Assembly: GCA_012797825.1 (NCBI GenBank)
Contig: JAAZOI010000166.1
Span: 1 to 7,003 of the forward strand
Origin: Eubacteriaceae bacterium
Lineage (GTDB): Bacteria > Bacillota > Clostridia > Eubacteriales > UBA1433
DNA length: 7,003 bases
Direction: 5' to 3'
Positions within the stretch are counted from its first letter, which is position 1. Each line of letters starts with the position of its first letter. A program made the position numbers and the translations under genes. Under the pieces are notes generated by a model. It was not told where the DNA came from, ran no database searches, and saw only the letters and a program-made list of their open reading frames with translations. Below are positions 1-5,937 of the stretch, one piece after another.

Positions 1-1
1 A

Positions 2-310
2 TTTATTATAATAGCATATGACAGCGGAAAAAAATTCAACCCGAACGAATTTATTTCTTTATTAAATGATGAAAATGATATACAATACATAAGCAAAATA
101 TTGCTTGACGATAAATTTACCGACGAGGGTCAATTGCAGGGATATATTAATATCGTATCGATTGACAATATAAACATGAGGATAAAAGAAAAAAAATCAA
201 CCTATAACAATGCTTTAAAAGCAAACGATATAGAAACTGCAAATGAAGCCCTTATGCAGATAAATTCGCTTAAAAGAGCTGTTGATTTAATTAAAGGTGG
301 TGCATTATAA
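2..310 (+). CDS. dnaG: DNA primase, C-terminal part (5' end outside window)
   Basis: This frame is open from the left edge and ends in TAA at 308-310, giving the last 102 residues of a longer protein. The visible part is all helical and charged, with no zinc-finger or TOPRIM motif, as expected for the C-terminal helicase-binding domain of bacterial primase. In that family this domain contacts the DnaB replicative helicase, while the catalytic domains lie upstream, here outside the window. The stretch DDKFTDEGQLQGYIN (about residues 34-48) and the final helix (NSLKRAVDLIKG) look like the end of DnaG. The strongest support is context: the next gene, 2 bases downstream, is the primary sigma factor, the classical dnaG-rpoD arrangement of Firmicutes. 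The sequence AAAGGTGG near its 3' end (293-300) probably serves as the ribosome binding site of rpoD, so the two are likely cotranscribed and translationally close. The C-terminal domain is poorly conserved in sequence, so the call leans on synteny. Confidence 0.85.
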   Translation, partial: FIIIAYDSGKKFNPNEFISLLNDENDIQYISKILLDDKFTDEGQLQGYINIVSIDNINMRIKEKKSTYNNALKANDIETANEALMQINSLKRAVDLIKGGAL

Positions 311-312
311 CA

Positions 313-1503
313 ATGGATAAAACAAACGATGAAAAAAAACAGAATTTAGAAAATATGGATTTTGACAATCCCAAAAATGTTATACACAACATAGAAGAGT
401 TTAAAGAAAGAGTTAAAGGCCAGAAAAAAATATCGGATAAAGAATTCCAGGATACATTATCCGAAGTCTCGGAAGTAGATCCTTCTCAGATAGAAGATCT
501 GCTGGACTTTTTTACAATGAACGATATTCAGATAATAGATGACAATAAAATTTTCTTGGATGAAGACTTAGACAGCGATGATATGTTTTTGGAACTTGAG
601 GATGAAGATATTATAGACCTTGACGAAGAAGCGGAAGATCTTGATCCCAAACTTGTCGCGGCGTCCGATAACATAAATGTAAACGACGCTGTAAAAATGT
701 ATCTTAAAAATATAGGCAAAATTGATCTGCTCACGGCAGAAGAAGAAGTTGACCTTGCCAAAGCCAGCAAAAACGGCGATAAAGAAGCAAGAAACAAACT
801 TTCCAAAGCAAATTTAAGGCTTGTTGTAAGCATAGCGAAACGCTATTCGGGCAGAGGCATGACTTTTCTTGACCTTATTCAGGAAGGCAACCTCGGTCTT
901 ATGAAAGCCGTTGAAAAATTTGACTACACAAAAGGCTACAAATTCAGCACTTACGCAACATGGTGGATAAGGCAGGCTATAACCCGCGCTATTGCCGACC
1001 AGGCAAGAACCATAAGAATACCTGTTCACATGGTTGAGACAATAAATAAGCAAATAAGACTTCAAAGAAGCATGCATCAGCAACTCGGAAGAGAACCGCT
1101 TCCCGAAGAACTCGCAAAAGAGCTGGGATACAATGTAGACAGAGTAATTGAAATAATGAAAATCGCTCAAGACCCCGTATCGCTTGAAACCCCTATAGGC
1201 GAAGAAGAAGACAGCCATTTAAAAGATTTTATTAAAGATAACTATTCCCCCGCTCCTGAGGATATAGCCTCATATACGCTTTTAAGAGAACAATTGCTTG
1301 AGGTATTGAACACATTAACTCCCAGGGAAGCAAAAGTATTAAAACTGCGTTTCGGTCTTGAAGACGGCAGACCGCGTACGCTTGAAGAAGTGGGCGCCGA
1401 ATTTAAAGTAACGCGCGAACGCATAAGACAAATTGAAGCTAAAGCTTTGCGCAAACTGCGCCACCCGAGCAGAAGCAAAAAATTAAAGGACTATTTGCAT
1501 TAA
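313..1503 (+). CDS. rpoD: RNA polymerase primary sigma factor (sigma-70/SigA)
   Basis: Complete 396-residue housekeeping sigma factor, which directs RNA polymerase to -35/-10 promoters. A region 1.1-like N-terminal segment (about 28-80) is followed by a strongly acidic linker (83-111; 18 of 29 residues are Asp or Glu). Region 1.2 is near 123-155. Region 2 (about 163-233) carries the core-binding and -10 recognition/melting signatures DLIQEGNLGLMKAVEKFD and FSTYATWWIRQAI. Region 3 spans about 245-320. Region 4 (about 332-385) has the -35 helix-turn-helix with LRFGLEDG and VTRERIRQIEAKALRKLRHP. The length is typical of Firmicutes SigA (roughly 370-400 residues) and lacks the large non-conserved insert of proteobacterial RpoD. 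ATG at 313 is supported by AAAGGTGG at 293-300 inside the end of dnaG. No hairpin terminator follows the stop codon, so transcripts may run on into the tRNA-Asn region. Identification is essentially certain. Confidence 0.98.
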   Translation: MDKTNDEKKQNLENMDFDNPKNVIHNIEEFKERVKGQKKISDKEFQDTLSEVSEVDPSQIEDLLDFFTMNDIQIIDDNKIFLDEDLDSDDMFLELEDEDIIDLDEEAEDLDPKLVAASDNINVNDAVKMYLKNIGKIDLLTAEEEVDLAKASKNGDKEARNKLSKANLRLVVSIAKRYSGRGMTFLDLIQEGNLGLMKAVEKFDYTKGYKFSTYATWWIRQAITRAIADQARTIRIPVHMVETINKQIRLQRSMHQQLGREPLPEELAKELGYNVDRVIEIMKIAQDPVSLETPIGEEEDSHLKDFIKDNYSPAPEDIASYTLLREQLLEVLNTLTPREAKVLKLRFGLEDGRPRTLEEVGAEFKVTRERIRQIEAKALRKLRHPSRSKKLKDYLH

Positions 1504-1520
1504 ATAATATTTCATTGTAC

Positions 1521-1548
1521 TTGACAATTTTTTATTTTTTTATAAAAT
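1521..1548 (+). promoter_or_regulatory. sigma-A promoter of tRNA-Asn
   Basis: A perfect -35 hexamer TTGACA (1521-1526) is followed after 16 bases by TAAAAT (1543-1548), a 5 of 6 match to TATAAT. Transcription would start near 1555, about 10 bases before the mature tRNA 5' end. This is a strong, compact layout typical of stable RNA promoters. Confidence 0.75.
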
Positions 1549-1563
1549 ATTATTTAGTCAATT

Positions 1564-1639
<76 letters not shown>

Positions 1640-1648
1640 TAAGAATTT

Positions 1649-1680
1649 AATCACACCAAAAACGGTGTGATTTTTTTTTA
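1649..1680 (+). terminator. Intrinsic terminator after tRNA-Asn
   Basis: A 9-bp perfect stem AATCACACC (1649-1657) / GGTGTGATT (1664-1672) with loop AAAAAC runs into an uninterrupted T tract ending at 1679. It begins 9 bases after the CCA end, so it closes the tRNA transcript and separates it from the next gene. Confidence 0.92.
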
Positions 1681-1746
1681 TTTTCATATAAATTAATTTT
1701 TTCTGTAAATAATATAAGCAATAAAAAAATTTAAAAGAGGTTTAAA

Positions 1747-1962
1747 ATGAATAAAGTAAAAATGTATATTGAAGGTATTGACCAAAGCACCAGCGCAAAC
1801 AGTATAAAATCCGTATTGGAATCTTTGGGAGAAACTAAAAACGTCAAAGTCGACTCTGCTTCGGGCACGGCTGTTATGGACACAACGCAAAGAGACGAGA
1901 GGCTGAAAATAGCAGTAGAAGACTTGGGCTGCAGAGTAACTAGAATAACACCTATTGAATAA
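1747..1962 (+). CDS. HMA-fold-like small protein lacking the CxxC metal site
   Basis: A complete 71-residue protein starting at ATG 1747 behind AAAGAGG (1734-1740, 6-base spacing). Its layout matches a heavy-metal-associated domain of the CopZ/Atx1 type: strand 1 KVKMYIEGI (3-11), helix 1 SANSIKSVLESLG (16-28), strand 2 VKVDSASG (33-40), strand 3 TAVMD (41-45), helix 2 RDERLKIAVEDLG (49-61) and a final CRVTRI strand (62-67). In metallochaperones the loop after strand 1 reads GMxCxxC. Here the aligned residues 10-16 are GIDQSTS, so both metal-binding cysteines are replaced (Gln13, Ser16). The only cysteine, Cys62, sits where the family usually has an aromatic residue. A normal copper-chaperone role is therefore unlikely. 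No P-type ATPase or metal regulator is nearby. I see no convincing promoter between the preceding terminator and the gene. The fold call rests on a pattern match by eye; the function is unknown. Confidence 0.8.
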   Translation: MNKVKMYIEGIDQSTSANSIKSVLESLGETKNVKVDSASGTAVMDTTQRDERLKIAVEDLGCRVTRITPIE

Positions 1963-1965
1963 ATT

Positions 1966-1997
1966 AAAAAAAAGCGCATCAACTGCGCTTTTTTTAA
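1966..1997. terminator. Bidirectional intrinsic terminator between convergent genes
   Basis: Stem GCGCA (1974-1978) / TGCGC (1984-1988) with loop TCAAC is extended by 8 A on the left (1966-1973) pairing with 7 T on the right (1989-1995). Read on + it follows the HMA-like gene by 3 bases. Read on - it has a run of 8 T and lies just past the stop of the membrane-protein gene at 2014. It can therefore terminate both. Confidence 0.9.
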
Positions 1998-2013
1998 TTT
2001 GCAAATTTTTATT

Positions 2014-2562
2014 TTACGAAAATATGTTGTGGAAGAATCTTGTAAACATAGGCATAAACACAAAAGTAACCCACGGAAGAAACATAACAAGCGTAGTGTA
2101 TCGCACTCTTGTTTTCTCATTTTTATCCGCCTTCATGGCAAAATATATGCAGGCCAATGCGGCCGCAATAGCGACGCCTATTAACAGCGGAAGCAATTTC
2201 GGATTTTGAAAATAACCCGCTATAGGCATCGGCAGGCAAAGCGCAGACAGCACCCACATCCAAACGGGCGGAGCGGGCATTGGCACGAACGGCTTATTTG
2301 TGGAACGCATTTTGCCGTTTATGGAAAGGTCAAGCTTGCCGCCCCTGCAAACTATATAAATTTTATTTTTGCCTATTTTAATGAACTGGTCAAAACCTGA
2401 AATAAAACTGATAATCGCGGGAGTATCAAAAACGACCGGCTCGTCATCAACAAATACCTTGTGTCTTCCTGTCCACGGGCTTAATATTACTTTTATTTCG
2501 TAATCGTCTCCGTCTAAAAAAATTTTCCATTTTATTGCTTTATCATTCTTATTGTTCTGCAT
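2014..2562 (-). CDS. Unrecognised three-helix membrane protein with N-terminal beta-rich domain
   Basis: I do not recognise this family. The frame can be extended upstream to a TTG at 2598, but ATG at 2562 is preferred because GAGGT (2571-2567) lies 4 bases before it; this gives 182 residues. Residues about 10-90 have alternating hydrophobic strands (KWKIFLDGDDYEIKVI, HKVFVDDEPVVF, FIKIGKNKIYIVCR, KLDLSINGK), suggesting a small soluble beta domain that ends in a DLSINGK-type hairpin. A proline-rich linker (FVPMPAPPVW, 92-101) leads to three predicted membrane helices at about 100-118, 123-143 and 155-175, with a charged loop (KADKNEKTR, 144-152) between the last two. No signal peptide precedes the beta domain, so it is probably cytoplasmic. 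The domain order vaguely recalls small sensor or scaffold membrane proteins, but no catalytic motif is visible. It is transcribed alone, convergent with the HMA-like gene and divergent from the DUF3842 gene. Confidence 0.85.
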   Translation of the reverse strand: MQNNKNDKAIKWKIFLDGDDYEIKVILSPWTGRHKVFVDDEPVVFDTPAIISFISGFDQFIKIGKNKIYIVCRGGKLDLSINGKMRSTNKPFVPMPAPPVWMWVLSALCLPMPIAGYFQNPKLLPLLIGVAIAAALACIYFAMKADKNEKTRVRYTTLVMFLPWVTFVFMPMFTRFFHNIFS

Positions 2563-2564
2563 TT

Positions 2565-2571
2565 CTACCTC
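2565..2571 (-). promoter_or_regulatory. Ribosome binding site deciding the ATG start at 2562
   Basis: The minus strand reads GAGGTAG here, just before ATG 2562. Nothing comparable precedes the upstream in-frame TTG at 2598, whose leader is only A/T-rich. The shorter 182-residue protein is therefore favoured. Confidence 0.65.
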
Positions 2572-2631
2572 ATTTTCTGATATGAATATTTTACGCAATA
2601 TTTTATAAATTACTATTATCCCAACTTATAT

Positions 2632-2660
2632 TTGCATTAAAGCTTTTTTTATTATATTAT
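2632..2660 (+). promoter_or_regulatory. Possible sigma-A promoter of the DUF3842 gene
   Basis: TTGCAT (2632-2637; the first three bases of TTGACA match) is followed after 17 bases by TATTAT (2655-2660; 5 of 6 match to TATAAT). The start codon is 30 bases further on. The AT-rich background makes chance -10 matches common, so this is tentative. Confidence 0.4.
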
Positions 2661-2675
2661 AAATCAATAATAATT

Positions 2676-2682
2676 AAAAGGA
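2676..2682 (+). promoter_or_regulatory. Ribosome binding site deciding the ATG start at 2691
   Basis: AAAAGGA lies 8 bases before ATG 2691. The earlier in-frame ATG at 2682 overlaps this site and has no purine-rich element of its own, so 2691 is the likelier start. Confidence 0.75.
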
Positions 2683-2690
2683 TGTTTTTT

Positions 2691-3098
2691 ATGAATTTAT
2701 TAATAATTGACGGTCAGGGCGGCGGAATAGGAAAAACACTTACAGAACAAATAAAAGCGGCTTTTCCGTCATATACAATAACAGCGGCGGGAACAAACGC
2801 GCTTGCGACTTCGGCTATGATGAAAGCGGGAGCGGACTTAGGCGCAACGGGTGAAAACGCTATTATTTACAACTGCCGATATGCGGATATAATTTTAGGA
2901 CCTATCGGGATTATTATAGCCAATTCACTGCTGGGTGAAGTGTCTGCTTCCATTGCGGCGGCAGTTTCTTCAAGCGAAGCCAAAAAAATATTAATACCGA
3001 TAACAAAGTGCAGCACTCATATTGTGGGTATTGAAAACAAACCGTTAAATAAATATATCGAAGAAGCTGTAAAGGCAGTTAAAGAAATAGTGAAATAA
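2691..3098 (+). CDS. DUF3842 family protein
   Basis: A complete 135-residue protein. It opens with a strand running into a glycine-rich loop, LLIIDGQGGGIGK (3-15), which looks like a nucleotide-binding (Rossmann or P-loop-like) turn, although it is not a strict Walker A because the family keeps GGGIGK rather than GxxxxGKS/T. Further blocks are GTNALATSAMMKAGAD (34-49), GATGENA (51-57), NCRYADIILGPIGII (61-75) and ITKCSTHIVGI (104-114), with cysteines at 62 and 107. The N-terminal signature and length match DUF3842, a family of unknown function that I recall mainly from Clostridia. The shape suggests a small cytoplasmic dinucleotide- or phosphate-binding protein, but no reaction can be assigned. 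The upstream in-frame ATG at 2682 is rejected on ribosome-site grounds. It is a single-gene unit with a possible promoter and a hairpin right after the stop. Confidence 0.88.
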   Translation: MNLLIIDGQGGGIGKTLTEQIKAAFPSYTITAAGTNALATSAMMKAGADLGATGENAIIYNCRYADIILGPIGIIIANSLLGEVSASIAAAVSSSEAKKILIPITKCSTHIVGIENKPLNKYIEEAVKAVKEIVK

Positions 3099-3102
3099 AT
3101 GT

Positions 3103-3140
3103 AATAAACATATCTGATGAGGATATGTTTATTTATTTTT
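3103..3140 (+). terminator. Intrinsic terminator after the DUF3842 gene
   Basis: A 12-bp perfect stem AATAAACATATC (3103-3114) / GATATGTTTATT (3122-3133) with loop TGATGAG is followed by TATTTTT. It begins 4 bases past the stop codon. The stem is long but AT-rich and the T tract is interrupted, so efficiency may be moderate. Confidence 0.75.
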
Positions 3141-3159
3141 AATTATAATATATTTAATT

Positions 3160-3264
3160 TTATTTAATTTTATTATATGACTTTTCGATCAATTCCATTG
3201 CATCATCAATATCTTCTACGCTTCTTATGTCTACTAGATAGTTAAGAGTTAATCTTCTGTAAAT
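3160..3264 (-). pseudogene. Possible 3' remnant of an unidentified gene
   Basis: On the minus strand about 34 codons ending in TAA (3162-3160) read like real protein: a short basic/hydrophobic segment (RRLTLNYLVDIRS) and then an acidic amphipathic helix (VEDIDDAMELIEKS). There is no ATG or ribosome site in front of it. The frame stays open rightward only through the EF-G terminator hairpin to a TTG at 3300, with a stop just beyond. It could be the tail of a gene whose 5' part has been lost, or simply a chance open frame in AT-rich DNA. I cannot name a family. Confidence 0.3.
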
Positions 3265-3268
3265 AATT

Positions 3269-3297
3269 AAAAAAACGGCATAACCGAAGTTATGCCG
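3269..3297 (-). terminator. UUCG-loop terminator of the EF-G-like gene
   Basis: Read on the minus strand, a 9-bp perfect stem CGGCATAAC/GTTATGCCG closes on a TTCG tetraloop with a C-G closing pair (the very stable cUUCGg loop) and is followed by seven T (3275-3269). It lies 22 bases past the stop codon of the EF-G-like gene. Confidence 0.95.
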
Positions 3298-3318
3298 CAA
3301 TAATTATTATTTTTTATT

Positions 3319-5385
3319 TTACTTGTTTTCAGCAGCTTTTTTTGCTTTCGCTTCCGCGATTACTTTATCAGCAAATGTTGCGGGCACTTCTTCATATCTT
3401 GAGAACTGCATCGTAAAATCGCCTCTTGCCTGCGTCATTGAACGAAGTTCCGTTGCGTATCTGAACAATTCCGACAGCGGCGCTTCCGCGTTTATTCTTT
3501 GTTTTCCGCCTTCAATGGGCTCCATACCCATTATTCTTCCGCGTTTTTTGTTCAAATCTCCCATAATGTCGCCCATGTATTCTTCTGGAACAGTTATTTT
3601 TATTTCGTATATAGGTTCAAGAAGTACAGGTGACGCTTTGGGCATGCCTTCTTTATATGCAAGCGACGCCGCCATTTTAAACGACATTTCATCAGAGTCT
3701 ACAGGATGGAATTTACCGTCAAACAGCGTGCAGCGCAGTCCTACTACAGGATATCCCGCAAGCACACCGTCTGAAATGCAGTCTCTAAGTCCTTTTTCAA
3801 CAGCCGGTATAAAGTTTCTCGGAACAGAACCGCCTACTACTTTATCCACAAATTCCATATCCATATTCAAATCGTGAGTAGGCTCAAAGTCTACAAAAAC
3901 AACGCCGAACTGGCCTCTGCCGCCAGATTGTTTTTTGTGTTTGCCTTCCGCCGTGGATTTTTTCTTAATTGTTTCCCTGAACGGCACAATAGGCTCGCTT
4001 AATACAACGTCTACTCCGAATTTTGTTTTTAATTTACAGCTTACAACGTCAATATGAACTTCGCCTATGCCGTTAATTAACGTCTGCTTTGTTTCGCTGT
4101 TGCGCTGAATGGAAATTGTCGGGTCTTCTTCTTTCAGTCTCTGTAGCCCCGTACCCAGTTTATCTTCATCGCCCTTTGATTTGGGAGATACCGCCATTGA
4201 TATAACGGGTTTGGGGAACTCAATGTTTGCGTACTCTACTTTTTGCTTAGCGTCGCATAATGTATCTCCGGTTATACTTTCTGTAAGTTTCGCAAACGCG
4301 CCTAAGTCGCCCGCTATTATTTCATCAAGGTCAATCTGCTTTTTGCCGACCATTGTGTATATATGGTTTACTTTTTCTTTTATATCCCTTGTCGTATTTA
4401 TAAGCTCCACAGTTCCCGATAATTTGCCGGTTATGACTTTAAATAATGAAAGTTTTCCTACATACGGGTCTGCAATTGTCTTAAATATCTGAGCCGAGAA
4501 CGGCGCGGAGGCGTCATACTTAACTTCTTTTCCGTCTTTTGTAAGCGCAGGCATCGCTTCAAGCGGCGACGGGGCATATTTTACTATAAAATCCATAAGC
4601 AGGTCTACTGCTATATTTTTTGTCGATGATACAATAAGCATCGGAACAACATTATTTGCCGCGATTGTCGCTTTAAGCCCTGTTGTTATTTCATCGTACG
4701 TAAGTTCTTCGCCTTCAAAATATTTTTCCATCAGCTCTTCGCTGGATTCCGCCGCAAATTCTATTAATTTATCTTTATATTCTTTTAACTGGGCGTTATT
4801 TGAGTTTTGTTTTTTGCTTTTGCCGCCTTCGTAGATGAATTCGGCACCGCTTAGCACGCCGGCTACGCCTTTGAAATCGAGCCCTTCCCCTACCGGCAGC
4901 TGCAGCGGCAGCAGTTTGCTTCCGAAAAGTTTTTCCGCTTGTTCCAGCGTTTTTTCAAAATTTACATTTTCACGATCAGCTTTGTTAATAACTACTATCG
5001 CAGGGATGTTTCTTTTTTTTACGGCTTCCCATGCTTTTTCTGTTCCTACTTCCACTCCGCTCAGCGCGTCAAGCACAATAAGCGCGCAATCAGCCACTTT
5101 AAGTGCGCTGTGCCATTCTCCTATAAAGTCAAAGTACCCGGGAACGTCAATAATATTTATCTTACATCCGCTTGCTTCAACCGCCGCAAGCGAACCGGAA
5201 ATCGAAATTCCCCTTTTTGTTTCTTCGGGGTCATAATCGGAAATTGTATTCTTATCTTCAACTTTGCCCATTCTATCAATTAACTTGGCATTATACGCAA
5301 CAGCTTCCAACAAAGACGTCTTTCCGCTTCCCCCATGCCCGAAAATTGCTACATTCCTTATGTCTTTTGATTGATAAGTTTTCAT
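3319..5385 (-). CDS. fusA: Elongation factor G-like translational GTPase (EF-G paralog)
   Basis: Complete 688-residue protein with all EF-G domains; in the family these GTPases drive ribosomal translocation or act in related ribosome steps. The G domain has the P-loop GHGGSGKT (16-23), switch I RGISI (58-62), G3 DVPGYFDF (80-87), NKAD (134-137) and SST (253-255). Domain II runs about 295-380 and domain III about 390-470, with GEVHIDV at 441-447. Domain IV covers about 475-585 with KQSGGRGQFG (485-494) and HPVDSDEMSFKMAAS (560-574), and domain V starts at LEPIYEIKITVP (589-600). Canonical EF-G has AHxDAGKTT and DTPGHVDF. Here the P-loop differs and the catalytic-histidine position is Tyr84, so this is a paralog rather than the main factor. 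It also lies outside an rpsL-rpsG-fusA-tuf cluster. From memory, a Tyr here recurs in clostridial EF-G-like proteins. AGGGGGA (5397-5391) precedes ATG 5385. The gene has its own promoter and terminator. The symbol is a family label; the exact role is unknown. Confidence 0.93.
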   Translation of the reverse strand: MKTYQSKDIRNVAIFGHGGSGKTSLLEAVAYNAKLIDRMGKVEDKNTISDYDPEETKRGISISGSLAAVEASGCKINIIDVPGYFDFIGEWHSALKVADCALIVLDALSGVEVGTEKAWEAVKKRNIPAIVVINKADRENVNFEKTLEQAEKLFGSKLLPLQLPVGEGLDFKGVAGVLSGAEFIYEGGKSKKQNSNNAQLKEYKDKLIEFAAESSEELMEKYFEGEELTYDEITTGLKATIAANNVVPMLIVSSTKNIAVDLLMDFIVKYAPSPLEAMPALTKDGKEVKYDASAPFSAQIFKTIADPYVGKLSLFKVITGKLSGTVELINTTRDIKEKVNHIYTMVGKKQIDLDEIIAGDLGAFAKLTESITGDTLCDAKQKVEYANIEFPKPVISMAVSPKSKGDEDKLGTGLQRLKEEDPTISIQRNSETKQTLINGIGEVHIDVVSCKLKTKFGVDVVLSEPIVPFRETIKKKSTAEGKHKKQSGGRGQFGVVFVDFEPTHDLNMDMEFVDKVVGGSVPRNFIPAVEKGLRDCISDGVLAGYPVVGLRCTLFDGKFHPVDSDEMSFKMAASLAYKEGMPKASPVLLEPIYEIKITVPEEYMGDIMGDLNKKRGRIMGMEPIEGGKQRINAEAPLSELFRYATELRSMTQARGDFTMQFSRYEEVPATFADKVIAEAKAKKAAENK

Positions 5386-5431
5386 GAGTTTCCCCCTAAT
5401 AAAATTTACAATGTATTAACACAACGTTTAT

Positions 5432-5460
5432 ATTTTATATTGAAATCGATTTTTTATCAA
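5432..5460 (-). promoter_or_regulatory. sigma-A promoter of the EF-G-like gene
   Basis: On the minus strand TTGATA (5460-5455) is followed after exactly 17 bases by TAAAAT (5437-5432), each hexamer 5 of 6 to consensus. The predicted start near 5425 gives a leader of about 40 bases ending in a strong AGGGGGA ribosome site. It sits directly beyond the terminator of the preceding operon. Confidence 0.75.
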
Positions 5461-5476
5461 TAGTTTTTATATTAAT

Positions 5477-5512
5477 AAAAAAAGTCCTTATGATTTATTT
5501 CTCATAAGGACT
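5477..5512 (-). terminator. Intrinsic terminator of the bofA-ytxH-DUF948 cluster
   Basis: An 11-bp perfect stem AGTCCTTATGA (5483-5493) / TCATAAGGACT (5502-5512) with an 8-base loop is followed on the minus strand by a run of T complementary to A 5477-5483. It lies 16 bases past the DUF948 stop codon and insulates the downstream EF-G-like gene. Confidence 0.93.
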
Positions 5513-5528
5513 AGTAAAATTGAGCCGT

Positions 5529-5921
5529 TTATTTAATATATTTTCTTTTCTTTCTTCTTCTGTAGTTAATTATGCCTGAAATTACAGATATCGCCGCAAA
5601 GCCGTATTTACTGTAATTTATTATGGCGTTTGCCGCTGTGGCGCCCATGCTTTTAGGCTGAGCGGCCCCCGAAATAATGTTGTCCACTTTTTGAATGCCT
5701 ACTTTTGCAGTCCCTGTTAAATCCGCCGTATTTGAAATTGCCTGTTCAGAATTTTTTATTATGTTATTTAACTGATTTTCATTTTCCTCAAGCAGCTTAT
5801 TTATACGGGAAATTGTAGTGTTAAAGTTTTTTAAACTCTTTACCATGAAAACCGCTACCACTACAATGGCTGCAGCGATTATTAAAAGTGCGATTTCCCA
5901 TAACTGAATGTAAAATCCCAT
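5529..5921 (-). CDS. DUF948 (YtxG-like) membrane-anchored protein
   Basis: A 130-residue protein. An N-terminal membrane helix (about 7-29, EIALLIIAAAIVVVAVFMV) is followed by a helical, coiled-coil-like stretch (30-66) rich in Asn, Gln, Glu and Lys. A second hydrophobic segment (about 100-119) then leads to a very basic tail, RRRKKRK (121-127). Helix plus heptad-like region is the layout of DUF948, whose Bacillus member YtxG is encoded beside YtxH; here it also lies 16 bases downstream of a ytxH-like gene, which supports the call. The basic end suggests the C-terminus stays in the cytoplasm. In Bacillus the ytxG/ytxH genes are linked to general stress, but no SigB-type promoter is visible here, so stress control should not be assumed. 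The ribosome site is weak (GAGAG/GCGG after the ytxH stop), hinting at translational coupling. The molecular function is unknown. Confidence 0.82.
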   Translation of the reverse strand: MGFYIQLWEIALLIIAAAIVVVAVFMVKSLKNFNTTISRINKLLEENENQLNNIIKNSEQAISNTADLTGTAKVGIQKVDNIISGAAQPKSMGATAANAIINYSKYGFAAISVISGIINYRRRKKRKYIK

Positions 5922-5937
5922 TATTATTACCGCTCTC

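Noticed and set aside
528..1478. Three minus-strand open frames (528-833, 814-1218, 1242-1478) opposite rpoD
   Set aside because: They lie fully antisense to a certain sigma factor gene, have serine-rich low-complexity or unstructured translations and no ribosome sites.
1693..2120. Minus-strand open frames opposite the HMA-like gene and across its terminator
   Set aside because: They run through the terminator hairpin and the end of the convergent gene, and their translations look like shadows of both genes.
1955..2400. Plus-strand open frames (1955-2209, 1999-2184, 2206-2400) opposite the membrane-protein gene
   Set aside because: They are antisense to a frame with coherent beta and membrane structure and a ribosome site; two of them also overlap each other.
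3151..3176. Tandem copies of TATTTAATTT
   Set aside because: Only two full copies of a pure A/T 10-mer, best explained by low complexity rather than a functional repeat or CRISPR.
3323..5387. Several plus-strand open frames of 71-184 codons inside the EF-G-like gene
   Set aside because: They are shadows of a conserved 688-residue protein, caused by its codon bias; Ser/Pro/Phe-rich translations with no initiation signals.
5386..5431. Possible riboswitch or attenuator in the leader of the EF-G-like gene
   Set aside because: The leader is only about 40 bases and shows no stable hairpin or known aptamer core.
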